Source: Syntrophus buswellii (GTDB lineage Bacteria; Desulfobacterota; Syntrophia; Syntrophales; Syntrophaceae). Taken from it: DNA of 64,000 bases. How positions within the stretch are numbered: the stretch's first letter is position 1; the number at the start of each line of letters is the position of its first letter. Position numbers and translations under genes: made by a program. Below the pieces are notes generated by a model, which saw nothing but the letters and a program-made list of their open reading frames with translations, had not been told where the DNA came from and did no database searches. The stretch covers positions 744,001 through 808,000 of the forward strand of contig NZ_CP175563.1 of NCBI RefSeq assembly GCF_046097065.1, written 5' to 3'. Shown piece after piece: positions 8,782 through 17,225 of the stretch.

Positions 8782-10584
8782 ATGAACGAAACCGAGTCGA
8801 AGGATAAAACGATTCAGGCTCTGCAACGCCAGATTGAGGATATGGCCATCCGGGTGAGGCACCTGGAGAATGACAATATATTGACGCAAGAGGAAAATGA
8901 AAGCGTCTTTTTAAAATATGTGGAAATGCTCAACGAATGGAGGAAAAAGAATTCCGAACTGGAAATCCTGAAAAAACACCTTGAGCAGAGAGTTCAGGAG
9001 CGCACGGTTCAACTGGAGAATTCCAACCTGGCGCTCTCCGAAGAGATCCGGAAGTACCAGATTGCGGAAGCGTCAAGGCGGGAAAGCGAGGAACGATACC
9101 GGACTCTCTTTGAGAACAATCATACCGTCATCCTCTTGACCAATCCCCAAACAGGTCTCATTGTCGATGCCAATCCCGCGGCCTGCCAATATTACCATTG
9201 CAGCCGGGAAATGATGAGGCGGATGAAGGTGACGGATATCGATACGCTGACGGAGGTGCAGGAGTTTTTTGAAAGAAATCGGGAGAGTGAGTTCACGAGC
9301 AATCACTTTTATTCCCAGCATCGTCTGGCCGATGGCCAGGTCCGGGATGTCGAAGTGTACGTCGGCCCGATCCATATCGATGAACAGCTGCATCTGTGTT
9401 CCGTCATCCATGACATTACGGACCGCAAACGGATCGACGAGGAAATCACCAGGGTCCACAAACTTGAGTCCGTCGGGATTCTTGCCGGAGGAATCGCCCA
9501 CGATTTCAACAATCTTTTGGCCGTGATCATGGGGACCATCACCCTGGTGAAAATGATCAGCAAGAAAGATGACCAGATTTTCAACGAATTGAGCCGAGCG
9601 GAGGCGGCCTGCATCCAGGCCCGGGAGCTGACTTCAAGGCTGATTACATTTTCCGAGGGAGGAGGGCCGCTCAAGAGGATTCACATGCTGGATCGTCTTC
9701 TCCGGGAATCGGCCAGCATTGCTCTGAGCGGTTCCAACATCCAGTCTTCCTTTGAATTTCCAGAAAATCTGTGGCCTGCACTGATCGATGAAGGACAGAT
9801 GCAGCAGGTTGTTCTCCATCTGGTCAGAAATGCCCGGGAAGCCATGCCCGAAGGCGGAATCGTCACCATACGGGCGGAAAACATCCGCATCATGAAAGGA
9901 GAAAATCCTGCGCTCAAGGAAGGCGCCTATGTGGAATGGTCGGTGGAGGACCACGGCAAGGGCATTCCGGAAGAGGACCGCTCCAGAATCTTTGATCCGT
10001 ATTTTACGACGAAGTCCTTCGGCAATATCAAGGGAAAGGGCTTGGGGCTGGCCATCTGCCATTCCATCATCAAAAAGCATGAAGGTCTGATCACCTATTC
10101 GACAGAAATCGGCAGAGGGACCCGGTTTACCGTTTATATTCCGGCGTCTATTGAAGAAAAGGTTCTTTCCCTGAAAGATGTCGATCAAAAACCGGGCGGT
10201 GCCCAGGGGCGGATTCTGGTCATGGATGACGAGGAAACCGTTCGACAGGTCATGGGGCAGATTCTGAACCACCTTGGTTATGAAGTGGTTACCGCCGAAA
10301 ATGGGGAGGAAGCCGTTGCCATGTACCGGGACGCCAAAACGACCGCTCGGCCCTACGATCTGGTCATCCTCGATCTGACCGTTCGAGGGGGCATGGGCGG
10401 GAAACAGGCCATTCAGAAAATGCTGGAGTTTGATCCCGATGTTCGAGCCATTATTGCGACCGGCTATTCCAATGACCCCATTGTGCAATCCTTCAGGGAC
10501 TTCGGTTTCAAGGAGGCGATTACAAAACCCTTCACCCTCATGACCTTGAAGTCTGCTGTCAGCGATGTCCTCTCCAGAGGATAG
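8782..10584 (+). CDS. Hybrid sensor histidine kinase (coiled coil-PAS-HisKA-HATPase-REC)
   Basis: 600-residue cytoplasmic hybrid kinase without membrane segments. Order: coiled coil (~10-100), PAS domain (~105-220), dimerisation/phosphoacceptor helix with the H-box LESVGILAGGIAHDFNNLL (His240), HATPase_c domain with N-box LVRNAREAMPEGG and G-boxes DHGKGIPEEDRSRIFDPYF and GKGLGLAICHSI, then a receiver domain (~475-600) starting RILVMDDEETVRQ with phospho-acceptor Asp531 in LVILDLTVRGGMGG and conserved Lys in ITKPF. The HDFNN type is common in deltaproteobacteria. No DNA-binding output is present, so the phosphate probably passes to another regulator. It is translationally coupled to the HDOD gene. 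Confidence 0.92.
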   Translation: MNETESKDKTIQALQRQIEDMAIRVRHLENDNILTQEENESVFLKYVEMLNEWRKKNSELEILKKHLEQRVQERTVQLENSNLALSEEIRKYQIAEASRRESEERYRTLFENNHTVILLTNPQTGLIVDANPAACQYYHCSREMMRRMKVTDIDTLTEVQEFFERNRESEFTSNHFYSQHRLADGQVRDVEVYVGPIHIDEQLHLCSVIHDITDRKRIDEEITRVHKLESVGILAGGIAHDFNNLLAVIMGTITLVKMISKKDDQIFNELSRAEAACIQARELTSRLITFSEGGGPLKRIHMLDRLLRESASIALSGSNIQSSFEFPENLWPALIDEGQMQQVVLHLVRNAREAMPEGGIVTIRAENIRIMKGENPALKEGAYVEWSVEDHGKGIPEEDRSRIFDPYFTTKSFGNIKGKGLGLAICHSIIKKHEGLITYSTEIGRGTRFTVYIPASIEEKVLSLKDVDQKPGGAQGRILVMDDEETVRQVMGQILNHLGYEVVTAENGEEAVAMYRDAKTTARPYDLVILDLTVRGGMGGKQAIQKMLEFDPDVRAIIATGYSNDPIVQSFRDFGFKEAITKPFTLMTLKSAVSDVLSRG

Positions 10585-10614
10585 CACGAACCGCGTGGCC
10601 CGAATAAGCCGCTG

Positions 10615-11394
10615 TTATTCCTGCGCTTCCGAAAGGGCGGAAAGCATCTGCTGATGGATCTTTCCGTTTGATGCCAGTACGTGGGGGGCTGTCAATGAAA
10701 AGTTCCGGCCCCGAAGATCCGTGACGATTCCCCCGGCCTCCTGGACGAGCAGCGAGGCGGCTGCGGTATCCCAAGGCATCAGCTTCAATTCCCAGAAGCC
10801 GTCGAACCGGCCGGCGGCGAGGTAAGCCATGTCAAGGGCGGCTGCCCCGGCGCGGCGGATCGCCTGGGCTTTCATGATCATCGAGTTGAAATAATTCAGA
10901 TTGTTGTTTTCACTTTCCCTGACGTCATAAGGAAACCCCGTGGCGATGAGGCTTCGGGAAAGGTCGGACGTGTCCGACACCCAGATGCGTTGACCGTTGA
11001 GCCACGATCCCTTTCCCTTTTCTGAAACAAACATTTCATCCATCATGGGATGATAGACAACCCCGACGATCATATTTCCATCCTGCTCCAAGGCGATGGA
11101 GACGCAAAAGACTGGATAGCCGTGGGCATAGTTGGTCGTTCCATCCAGGGGGTCGATGATCCAGCGGTAGCTCGAGTCCCTTTCTCGTTCCGGGGACTCT
11201 TCCGTCAAAACGGAGTGGTCGGGGAATTGCCGCTGAATGAGATCGAGAATCAGCGCTTCGGACATGCGGTCCGCTTCCGTAACGAGGTTGACGACTCCTT
11301 TATAATCAATGGAATGCGGTGTGTTCAGACGGCTTTTAAGAAGCTCTCCGGCTTTTCGTGCCGCTGAAACAGCAAACTCGGTAAATGGATTCAT
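10615..11394 (-). CDS. suhB: Inositol monophosphatase family protein
   Basis: 259-residue metal-dependent phosphatase. All family motifs are present: VNLVTEADRMSE, TEESPER (the Glu of motif 1), WIIDPLDGTTNYAHGYPVF (DPLDGT metal/catalytic site) and MPWDTAAASLLVQEAGG (WD metal site). The length equals the SuhB/IMPase norm. It hydrolyses myo-inositol-1-phosphate or related sugar phosphates; some members also process fructose-1,6-bisphosphate or PAP, so the exact substrate is uncertain. ATG 11394 with AGGAGA upstream. Convergent with the kinase gene, 30 bases apart. Confidence 0.9.
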   Translation of the reverse strand: MNPFTEFAVSAARKAGELLKSRLNTPHSIDYKGVVNLVTEADRMSEALILDLIQRQFPDHSVLTEESPERERDSSYRWIIDPLDGTTNYAHGYPVFCVSIALEQDGNMIVGVVYHPMMDEMFVSEKGKGSWLNGQRIWVSDTSDLSRSLIATGFPYDVRESENNNLNYFNSMIMKAQAIRRAGAAALDMAYLAAGRFDGFWELKLMPWDTAAASLLVQEAGGIVTDLRGRNFSLTAPHVLASNGKIHQQMLSALSEAQE

Positions 11395-11579
11395 TCCAGT
11401 AAAATCTCCTGTATCGTTCAGATTCCGTATCGCCGAAAACCCTTATCACACAAAAAAGACAAAAAACCAGGATTAATGCCGGCGGATCGATGGGGGGCAA
11501 CTTTGTATTGCGGAGCTCTCCATTTGATGTTATGCAGGATGGGTCCTGGATTCAGGTAAGGAAAAAAGGTGGATGTGCC

Positions 11580-12431
11580 ATGAGTGCAGAGCAGGTTCAT
11601 GAGGGACTGAAAACGTTCGTATCGGACTTGAAAGCCGTCAGGGAAGCAAAGGGGCTTTCATTGAAGGATGTTCATGAAAAAACGAAAATAAGTGTTTCGG
11701 TCCTTGACGCACTGGAGAAGGGCGAGTTCCACCTTTTACCGCCTGATGTCTATACACGGAACTTTGTCCGGAATTATGCCGATTTTCTCCAGGTGGACAG
11801 TCAGCCCTTCCTGGATTATTTCAAGCATGAAAGCGAACAGGCGCCTCCTCCCATCCTTCAGAAGGAATTCACCGGAACCTTTCCTTCCGGTCAACAGCGT
11901 TCCTGGAAACGTCTCGCCCTGATTGTATCCGTTCTTTTTTTTATCGGCGCCCTTGCCTGGCTCTTTGCTTCATACACCAATGAAATTCGGATTTTACCGG
12001 ATTCCGGTTCGGGCAAGCTGGAAGGAACGGCCTCTCCCGAAGAGGAGCCCGCCGGCACGGCGGCTATCAAGGGGGTTGCGACACCTCCGGTTCCAGCGGA
12101 ACCCCTGCCGGCCGCACCGGATGCCATTCAGCCCCAGGCGGCCCCAGCGGAACAAGCTCAGACGCCCCCCTTACAGGAGGCTGGTGAACATACCTCCAAT
12201 TCCTACACGCTTATTATTGAAGCGAAGGAAAAGACCTGGCTCCGGATCCGGACCGATGGCCAGGAGACCACGGAAAGAACGCTCCGACCCGGAGAACGGC
12301 TGGACCTCAGTGCCAAGGATCGCTTTGCCCTGGATATTGGCAATGCGGCGGGTGTCAGGGTATTGTTCCAGGATCGGCTGCTGGAAAATCTGGGGGGGCA
12401 TGGGCAGGTTGTTCACCTCAATCTCCCTTGA
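11580..12431 (+). CDS. rodZ: RodZ-like cell-shape protein (HTH_25, TM, DUF4115)
   Basis: 283-residue bitopic protein. Residues ~10-70 form an Xre/HTH_25 domain (LKAVREAKGLSLKDVHEKTK, then LEKGEFHLLPPDVYTRNFVR). A single membrane segment (LALIVSVLFFIGALAWLF) follows, then a Pro/Ala-rich linker and a C-terminal beta domain of the DUF4115 type (WLRIRTDGQETTERTLRPG). RodZ links MreB filaments to the membrane in rod-shaped cells. Start ATG 11580 (MSAEQVHEG) is preferred over the upstream GTG/ATG options because of AAGGTGG upstream and the family N-terminus. Not in an operon with mre genes here. Confidence 0.82.
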   Translation: MSAEQVHEGLKTFVSDLKAVREAKGLSLKDVHEKTKISVSVLDALEKGEFHLLPPDVYTRNFVRNYADFLQVDSQPFLDYFKHESEQAPPPILQKEFTGTFPSGQQRSWKRLALIVSVLFFIGALAWLFASYTNEIRILPDSGSGKLEGTASPEEEPAGTAAIKGVATPPVPAEPLPAAPDAIQPQAAPAEQAQTPPLQEAGEHTSNSYTLIIEAKEKTWLRIRTDGQETTERTLRPGERLDLSAKDRFALDIGNAAGVRVLFQDRLLENLGGHGQVVHLNLP

Positions 12432-12470
12432 GCGAAGCCGGGCGATCGGCCTGTCCACTTCATGATCTGT

Positions 12471-12499
12471 TTGACAACGATAAAATGTTATTTTATGCT
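12471..12499 (+). promoter_or_regulatory. Sigma-70 promoter upstream of tatA
   Basis: TTGACA (12471-12476), 17-base spacer, TATGCT (12494-12499). Correct spacing and a perfect -35; transcription would start about 75 bases before the tatA start codon. Confidence 0.65.
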
Positions 12500-12580
12500 G
12501 ATGATCATGGTTCATATGAAATGAAGCGAATTCGTTTTCCTGCGGAAAACCGAATGTACGCGTAAAGGAGAAAGAACTCT

Positions 12581-12766
12581 ATGTTTGGAATTGGCATGCC
12601 TGAATTGCTGGTTATTTTGGTGATCATCCTGATCATTTTCGGAGCCGGCAAACTTCCGGAGATCGGAGGCGCAATCGGCAAGGGAATCAAGAACTTTAAG
12701 AAGGCAACAAACGAACCTGAAGAAATTGACGTTACCTCCCCTTCAAAGAAGATCGAGCCGAAATAA
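12581..12766 (+). CDS. tatA: Twin-arginine translocase subunit TatA/E
   Basis: 61-residue protein with the TatA layout: short periplasmic N-terminus MFGIGMPE, one hydrophobic helix (LLVILVIILIIFGAGKLPE), the conserved FGAGKLPEIG hinge, an amphipathic helix (IGGAIGKGIKNFKKA) and a charged tail. It forms the pore-like oligomer for export of folded Tat substrates such as periplasmic redox enzymes. AAAGGAG precedes ATG 12581. No tatB or tatC neighbour is present, so it is a stand-alone copy under its own promoter. Confidence 0.92.
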   Translation: MFGIGMPELLVILVIILIIFGAGKLPEIGGAIGKGIKNFKKATNEPEEIDVTSPSKKIEPK

Positions 12767-13008
12767 GACCACCTGCGGGATATCCCCGCCCGGCTGAACA
12801 ACGGCCGCCTCCCGGCACGGGGCAATGGGGGTAAGGGTTTCTGAGCCCCGCCTCAACGTTCCACGGTCGTCTTCTTCCCGTTTCAGATCAAAGCCGGCAG
12901 CAGGCGGTCAGAGCGCCGCCGTACAGGCGACATAGGAATCCGAAAGTCTGCCGCCTGAGGGCCGCTCCGCCGGCCGGCGTGTCCGGGTGAAGAAATCCGT
13001 TGCATGTG

Positions 13009-13428
13009 TCAGAAGGGGACATCATCCTCCGGCAGAGCCGAGGCGTCGTTGAAGGGCGAATAATGCCCTTCCGGTGCGCTCCTGCTTTCACCCCGATCAG
13101 CCCCTTTAGGGCTGAGCATCTTCATATCCTGGGCAATGATTTCCGTTGTATACCGCTTGACGCCGTCCTTCCCTTCCCAGGCGCGGGTGCGGATCCGCCC
13201 TTCGATATAGACAAGCAGCCCCTTAGCCAGGTAATTGCCGCAGATTTCCGCAAGCTTGCCGAAGGTGACAATGTTGTGCCACTCGGTTTTCTGAACCTTT
13301 TCGCCGCTTTTATCTTTCCACTGTTCATCCGTGGCCAGACTGAAGCTCGTAACCATGGCGCCATCCGGCGTGTAGCGAACTTCAGGATCCTTTCCCAGCC
13401 TGCCTACTAAGATCGCTTTATTGATCAT
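13009..13428 (-). CDS. ssb: Single-stranded DNA-binding protein
   Basis: 139-residue SSB. OB-fold hallmarks INKAILVGRLGKDPEVRYT, FSLATDEQWKDKSGEKVQK, TEWHNIVTFGKLAEICGNYL and YIEGRIRTRAWEGKDGVKRY are all present. It ends in the acidic tip DDVPF that recruits partner proteins. Start ATG 13428 is the family start; the longer frame to 13542 is rejected. It protects ssDNA in replication and repair. Divergent from lysS with ~210 bases between; 12767-13008 downstream holds only GC-rich sequence without a clear terminator. Confidence 0.95.
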   Translation of the reverse strand: MINKAILVGRLGKDPEVRYTPDGAMVTSFSLATDEQWKDKSGEKVQKTEWHNIVTFGKLAEICGNYLAKGLLVYIEGRIRTRAWEGKDGVKRYTTEIIAQDMKMLSPKGADRGESRSAPEGHYSPFNDASALPEDDVPF

Positions 13429-13638
13429 GGAATATCCGTCATCCTCCCCTGTCGAAGTCAACTGCAGATGGTTTCTGCTATACACAAATACCTCCGAATT
13501 AGCAATCTCATTTGAACCCTGCCGCTGTGAGCGGCAGGTCACGGTCGGGGCATCTGTCCTGTGTTTTCAAAACCTTCTTGACTAACGGGGAAAAAAACGA
13601 TAGTGAACTTCGCTTTATAACAGTGTTCTGGTGACGAT

Positions 13639-15129
13639 ATGGCAGACAGTGAACTTTTTAGGAAAAGGATTGAGAAGATTGACGCCCTGAAAGCCGAGGG
13701 GGTTGATTTGTACCCGAACGATGTCCGTGTGGACGACACGACGGCTTCGATTCTGGAGCGATTCGAAGATGCGGATAATGAACTCCTGGGGGGGCTTCAT
13801 GAGCGGTTCACCCTGGCGGGCAGATTGATGGCCGTCCGGAATTTCGGGAAAGCGGCCTTTATCAATATTCAGGACCGTAAGGGAAAAATTCAGGCCTATC
13901 TCCACCGGAACGGAATCGGAGATGCGGCCTACGCCCTCTTCAAGAGGCTGGATGTGGGGGATATCGTTTTTATTGGCGGAAGGCCCATTCGAACCAAAAC
14001 GGGGGAGCTGACCATCGAGGTGGATGAGTTGCGGCTGCTGTCCAAGGCCATTCGACCGCTGCCGGAGAAATGGCATGGTCTGACGGATGTTGAGACCCGT
14101 TACCGGCAGCGGCACGTGGACCTGATCGTCAATCCAGGCGTGCGGGAGGTCTTTGTGACCCGGAGCCGGATCATCAATGCCATTCGCCGTTTCATGGACG
14201 AACGGGATTTTCTGGAAGTGGAAACGCCCATGATGCAGCCCAAGGCGGGCGGCGCAACAGCGAGGCCTTTCAGGACCCACCACAACGCCTTGGGAATGGA
14301 CCTGTATCTCCGGATCGCCCCTGAACTTTACCTGAAGCGGCTCATTACCGGGGGGTTGGAGCGGGTTTATGAGATCAACCGGAATTTCCGCAACGAGGGG
14401 ATCTCCACCTTTCACAATCCGGAATTTACGATGATGGAATTTTATCAGGCCTATGCAACCTATGAAGACCTGATGACCTTTACGGAGGAGCTGCTGACTA
14501 CCGTTGCGCAGCGCGTTCTGGGCACGCTGAATTTCCAGTATCAGGGAATGGAGATCGATTTGACTCCGCCTTGGACGCGGATTTCGGTGAAGGATTCCAT
14601 CCTTCGTTACGGTGGAATAGACCCTGAAATCCTGGAGCATCAAGAGAAGGCCTATGCCTATGCCCGCCAGCTGGGTTTGGAGGTCAAGAATACGGACGCC
14701 CTGGGCAAACTCGTGACCGCCATCTTTGAAGAGATTGTGGAAGAGAAACTCGTGCAGCCCACGTTTGTGACCCTTTATCCCGTCGAGGTATCTCCTCTGT
14801 CCCGGCGCAATGTCGAGGATCCGGGTGTTACCGACCGCTTTGAACTGTACATCGCCGGCAAGGAGATCGCCAATGCCTTCTCCGAGTTGAACGATCCGGA
14901 AGATCAGCGGGAACGTTTCCTCATGCAGGCCAAGGAGCGGGAAGAGGGTAACGAGGAAACGCACGTCATGGATGAGGATTATGTCCAGGTTCTGGAATAT
15001 GCCATGCCGCCGACGGCCGGCGAGGGAATCGGAATTGACCGGCTTGTCATGCTTTTAACGGATTCGCCGTCCATACGGGATGTGATCCTCTTCCCCCACA
15101 TGCGGAGGAAAGAGCCGGGAGTGGAATAA
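13639..15129 (+). CDS. lysS: Lysyl-tRNA synthetase, class II
   Basis: 496-residue class II synthetase charging tRNA-Lys. The N-terminal OB anticodon-binding domain spans ~60-175 (FTLAGRLMAVRNFGKAAFIN). The catalytic core shows motif 1 (FLEVETPMMQPKAGGATARP), motif 2 (YEINRNFRNEGISTFHNPEF, then TMMEFYQAY) and motif 3 (GEGIGIDRLVMLLTDSPSIR). The length matches E. coli LysS. It is the first of a long plus-strand series; the next gene follows after 63 bases, so co-transcription with the envelope operon is possible. Confidence 0.97.
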   Translation: MADSELFRKRIEKIDALKAEGVDLYPNDVRVDDTTASILERFEDADNELLGGLHERFTLAGRLMAVRNFGKAAFINIQDRKGKIQAYLHRNGIGDAAYALFKRLDVGDIVFIGGRPIRTKTGELTIEVDELRLLSKAIRPLPEKWHGLTDVETRYRQRHVDLIVNPGVREVFVTRSRIINAIRRFMDERDFLEVETPMMQPKAGGATARPFRTHHNALGMDLYLRIAPELYLKRLITGGLERVYEINRNFRNEGISTFHNPEFTMMEFYQAYATYEDLMTFTEELLTTVAQRVLGTLNFQYQGMEIDLTPPWTRISVKDSILRYGGIDPEILEHQEKAYAYARQLGLEVKNTDALGKLVTAIFEEIVEEKLVQPTFVTLYPVEVSPLSRRNVEDPGVTDRFELYIAGKEIANAFSELNDPEDQRERFLMQAKEREEGNEETHVMDEDYVQVLEYAMPPTAGEGIGIDRLVMLLTDSPSIRDVILFPHMRRKEPGVE

Positions 15130-15192
15130 GATCCGGCCTTTCGTTTCCTGAACGGCAGATCTCTTTTCAACCCGGTGCGGTTATTATACAAA

Positions 15193-16467
15193 ATGTCCTA
15201 TGAATTTTTCATCAATCTGCGCTATCTACGCGCAAAAAGGAAACAGGTTTTCGTTTCCATCATCACGTTTATTTCCATAGCGGGAATCTTTCTGGGTGTG
15301 GCGGCGCTGATTATCGTGCTGGCCGTGATGAACGGGTTTGAAACGGATCTGCGCAACAAGATCCTGGGGATTAATTCGCACATCGTTCTGATGGAATATC
15401 AGGGGACGATGAAAAACTACCGTCAGGTCATGGGCGAGGTGAAAGAGATGCCTGGGGTTGTGGCCTCCACCCCCTTTATCTACAGCCAGGCCATGCTCAA
15501 GAGTGAAGGCAGCGTCAGCGGTGCGGTTCTGAGGGGACTTTCTTTGAAAGACGCCTTCGGAGTCCTTGATCTCGGGCGTATGAAGGCGGGAAGCATCCAG
15601 GCCCTTGCGGGGACCGAATCGCACGACCGTGCCGCGGGGGAGGCGGAAGCTCCGCCCGGCATTGTAATCGGCAAGGAGCTTGCTAAAAATCTTGGCCTGA
15701 TCCTCCATGACCCTGTGTATATCATCACCCCCATGGGGGTCTCCACGCCGATGGGATTTGTCCCGCGGATGAAGAAATTCGTGGTCGTCGGCATTTTCGA
15801 TTCGGGCTTTTACGAATATGATTCCACCCTGGCCTATGTGTCCCTGGCGGATTGCCAGGAATTTCTGAACCTGGGGGATACGGTTTCGGGGATCGAGATC
15901 AAAGTGGATGACATCTATCGCGCCGACGTCATTGCCCGAACCATCGAGAAAAAGCTGGGCTTCCCCTACTGGGCCAGGCACTGGATGGAAATGAACAAGA
16001 ATCTATTCTCGGCCCTCAAGCTTGAAAAGCGGGTCATGTTCATTATCCTCAGCCTGATCGTGCTGGTGGCCGCCTTCAACATCATCAGCACCCTGATCAT
16101 GGTGGTCATGGAAAAGAACAAGGACATCGCAATCCTGAAATCCATGGGCGCCACGTCACGAAGCATCATGAAAATCTTCGTGTTTCAGGGGGTGACGATC
16201 GGAACGATTGGAACGACTCTGGGAATGCTGGGGGGGTTGGCTCTGGCCCACAACCTCTCCGGGTTGTCCGCTTTTATCGAACGGCTCTTCGGATTCAAGA
16301 TTCTGCCGGGAGATGTCTACTATCTCAACCAGCTGCCTTCCCGGGTGGATTATACGGATGTCGCCGTCATTGTGATTGGATCGCTCATCATCTCGTTTCT
16401 TTCCACGCTCTATCCATCCTACCGGGCGGCACGGCTGGATCCGGCGGAGGCCCTGCGAAATGAATAG
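15193..16467 (+). CDS. lolC: Lipoprotein-releasing ABC transporter permease (LolC/LolE/LolF family)
   Basis: 424-residue inner-membrane permease. It has an N-terminal membrane segment (ISIAGIFLGVAALIIVLAVM) after the typical LRYLRAKRKQ start, a ~220-residue periplasmic MacB-like domain, and three C-terminal segments with VMEKNKDIAILKSMGAT, a strongly conserved FtsX-family motif. With LolD it extracts mature lipoproteins from the inner membrane for LolA. Only one permease gene is present, so a homodimer rather than LolC/LolE is likely. ATG 15193 is preferred over a GTG at 15175. Confidence 0.92.
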   Translation: MSYEFFINLRYLRAKRKQVFVSIITFISIAGIFLGVAALIIVLAVMNGFETDLRNKILGINSHIVLMEYQGTMKNYRQVMGEVKEMPGVVASTPFIYSQAMLKSEGSVSGAVLRGLSLKDAFGVLDLGRMKAGSIQALAGTESHDRAAGEAEAPPGIVIGKELAKNLGLILHDPVYIITPMGVSTPMGFVPRMKKFVVVGIFDSGFYEYDSTLAYVSLADCQEFLNLGDTVSGIEIKVDDIYRADVIARTIEKKLGFPYWARHWMEMNKNLFSALKLEKRVMFIILSLIVLVAAFNIISTLIMVVMEKNKDIAILKSMGATSRSIMKIFVFQGVTIGTIGTTLGMLGGLALAHNLSGLSAFIERLFGFKILPGDVYYLNQLPSRVDYTDVAVIVIGSLIISFLSTLYPSYRAARLDPAEALRNE

Positions 16468-16544
16468 GGGCGACCAGGGGGGATGCCGGTCATGAGGGCA
16501 GACGACGGAAGGGCGAGGGGTTGCGGCGGAAAACGATTCCGGGG

Positions 16545-17225
16545 ATGGGCGTTGTGATCCAGGTTCATGATCTCAAGAAGACTTTTGTTAAAGACGGCAG
16601 CCGGATCGAGGTGCTTCGCGGAATCAATCTGAGTATTGACGACGGGGATTCTCTGGCGATTCTCGGCGTTTCCGGCGCAGGCAAGACGACATTCGTCCAT
16701 ATCCTGGGGACGCTGGACAGGCCGACCTCCGGAACGGTGCTGTTTAACGGGCTGAATGTTTTTGACTGGCAGGAAAAAAAGCTGGCGTCCTTCAGAAACC
16801 GGACGATCGGTTTCGTCTTTCAATTTCACAACCTGTTGCCCGAGTTCAACAGCCTTGAAAATACGATGATGCCGGCCCTGATCCACGGGATGTCACGGCG
16901 CGACGCTCTTGCGAAGGCTGAAACGATATTGCATGATGTAGGCCTTGGTGATAGGATGACGCACAAACCTTCGGAACTTTCCGGTGGCGAGCAGCAGAGG
17001 GTTGCCGTTGCCCGGGCGCTGATCATGGAGCCGGAAATTCTTCTTGCTGATGAACCCACGGGGAATCTCGATACGGAAACCGGCCGAAAAATTGAAGATA
17101 TTCTTCTGGAACTGAACCGGCAAAAGGGGATTACCCTGATTGTGGTAACCCACAACCAGTCCTTGGCCGGCAGAATGTCGCGAAGCATTGGCTTGCGGGA
17201 TGGGGAAATATATGCCTGTGCATAA
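16545..17225 (+). CDS. lolD: Lipoprotein-releasing ABC transporter ATPase LolD
   Basis: 226-residue ABC ATPase. Walker A is ILGVSGAGKTTFVHILG, the signature is ELSGGEQQRVAVARALI and Walker B is EILLADEPTGNLD, typical of the LolD/MacB/FtsE group that partners FtsX-like permeases. ATG 16545 (MGVVIQVHDLKK) is chosen; a TTG at 16521 would add eight residues. It follows the permease gene by 77 bases and overlaps bamA by 14 bases, consistent with one operon for outer-membrane biogenesis. Confidence 0.92.
   Translation: MGVVIQVHDLKKTFVKDGSRIEVLRGINLSIDDGDSLAILGVSGAGKTTFVHILGTLDRPTSGTVLFNGLNVFDWQEKKLASFRNRTIGFVFQFHNLLPEFNSLENTMMPALIHGMSRRDALAKAETILHDVGLGDRMTHKPSELSGGEQQRVAVARALIMEPEILLADEPTGNLDTETGRKIEDILLELNRQKGITLIVVTHNQSLAGRMSRSIGLRDGEIYACA

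Noticed and set aside
9634..10587. 317-codon frame antisense to the hybrid kinase
   Set aside because: The kinase frame carries every expected box; the antisense frame has none.
13040..13400. CRISPR-like or tandem repeats in the window
   Set aside because: No regularly spaced direct repeats were seen here or anywhere else in the window.
13615..14964. 449-codon open frame antisense to lysS
   Set aside because: LysS has all class II motifs on the other strand; the antisense translation has no motif.
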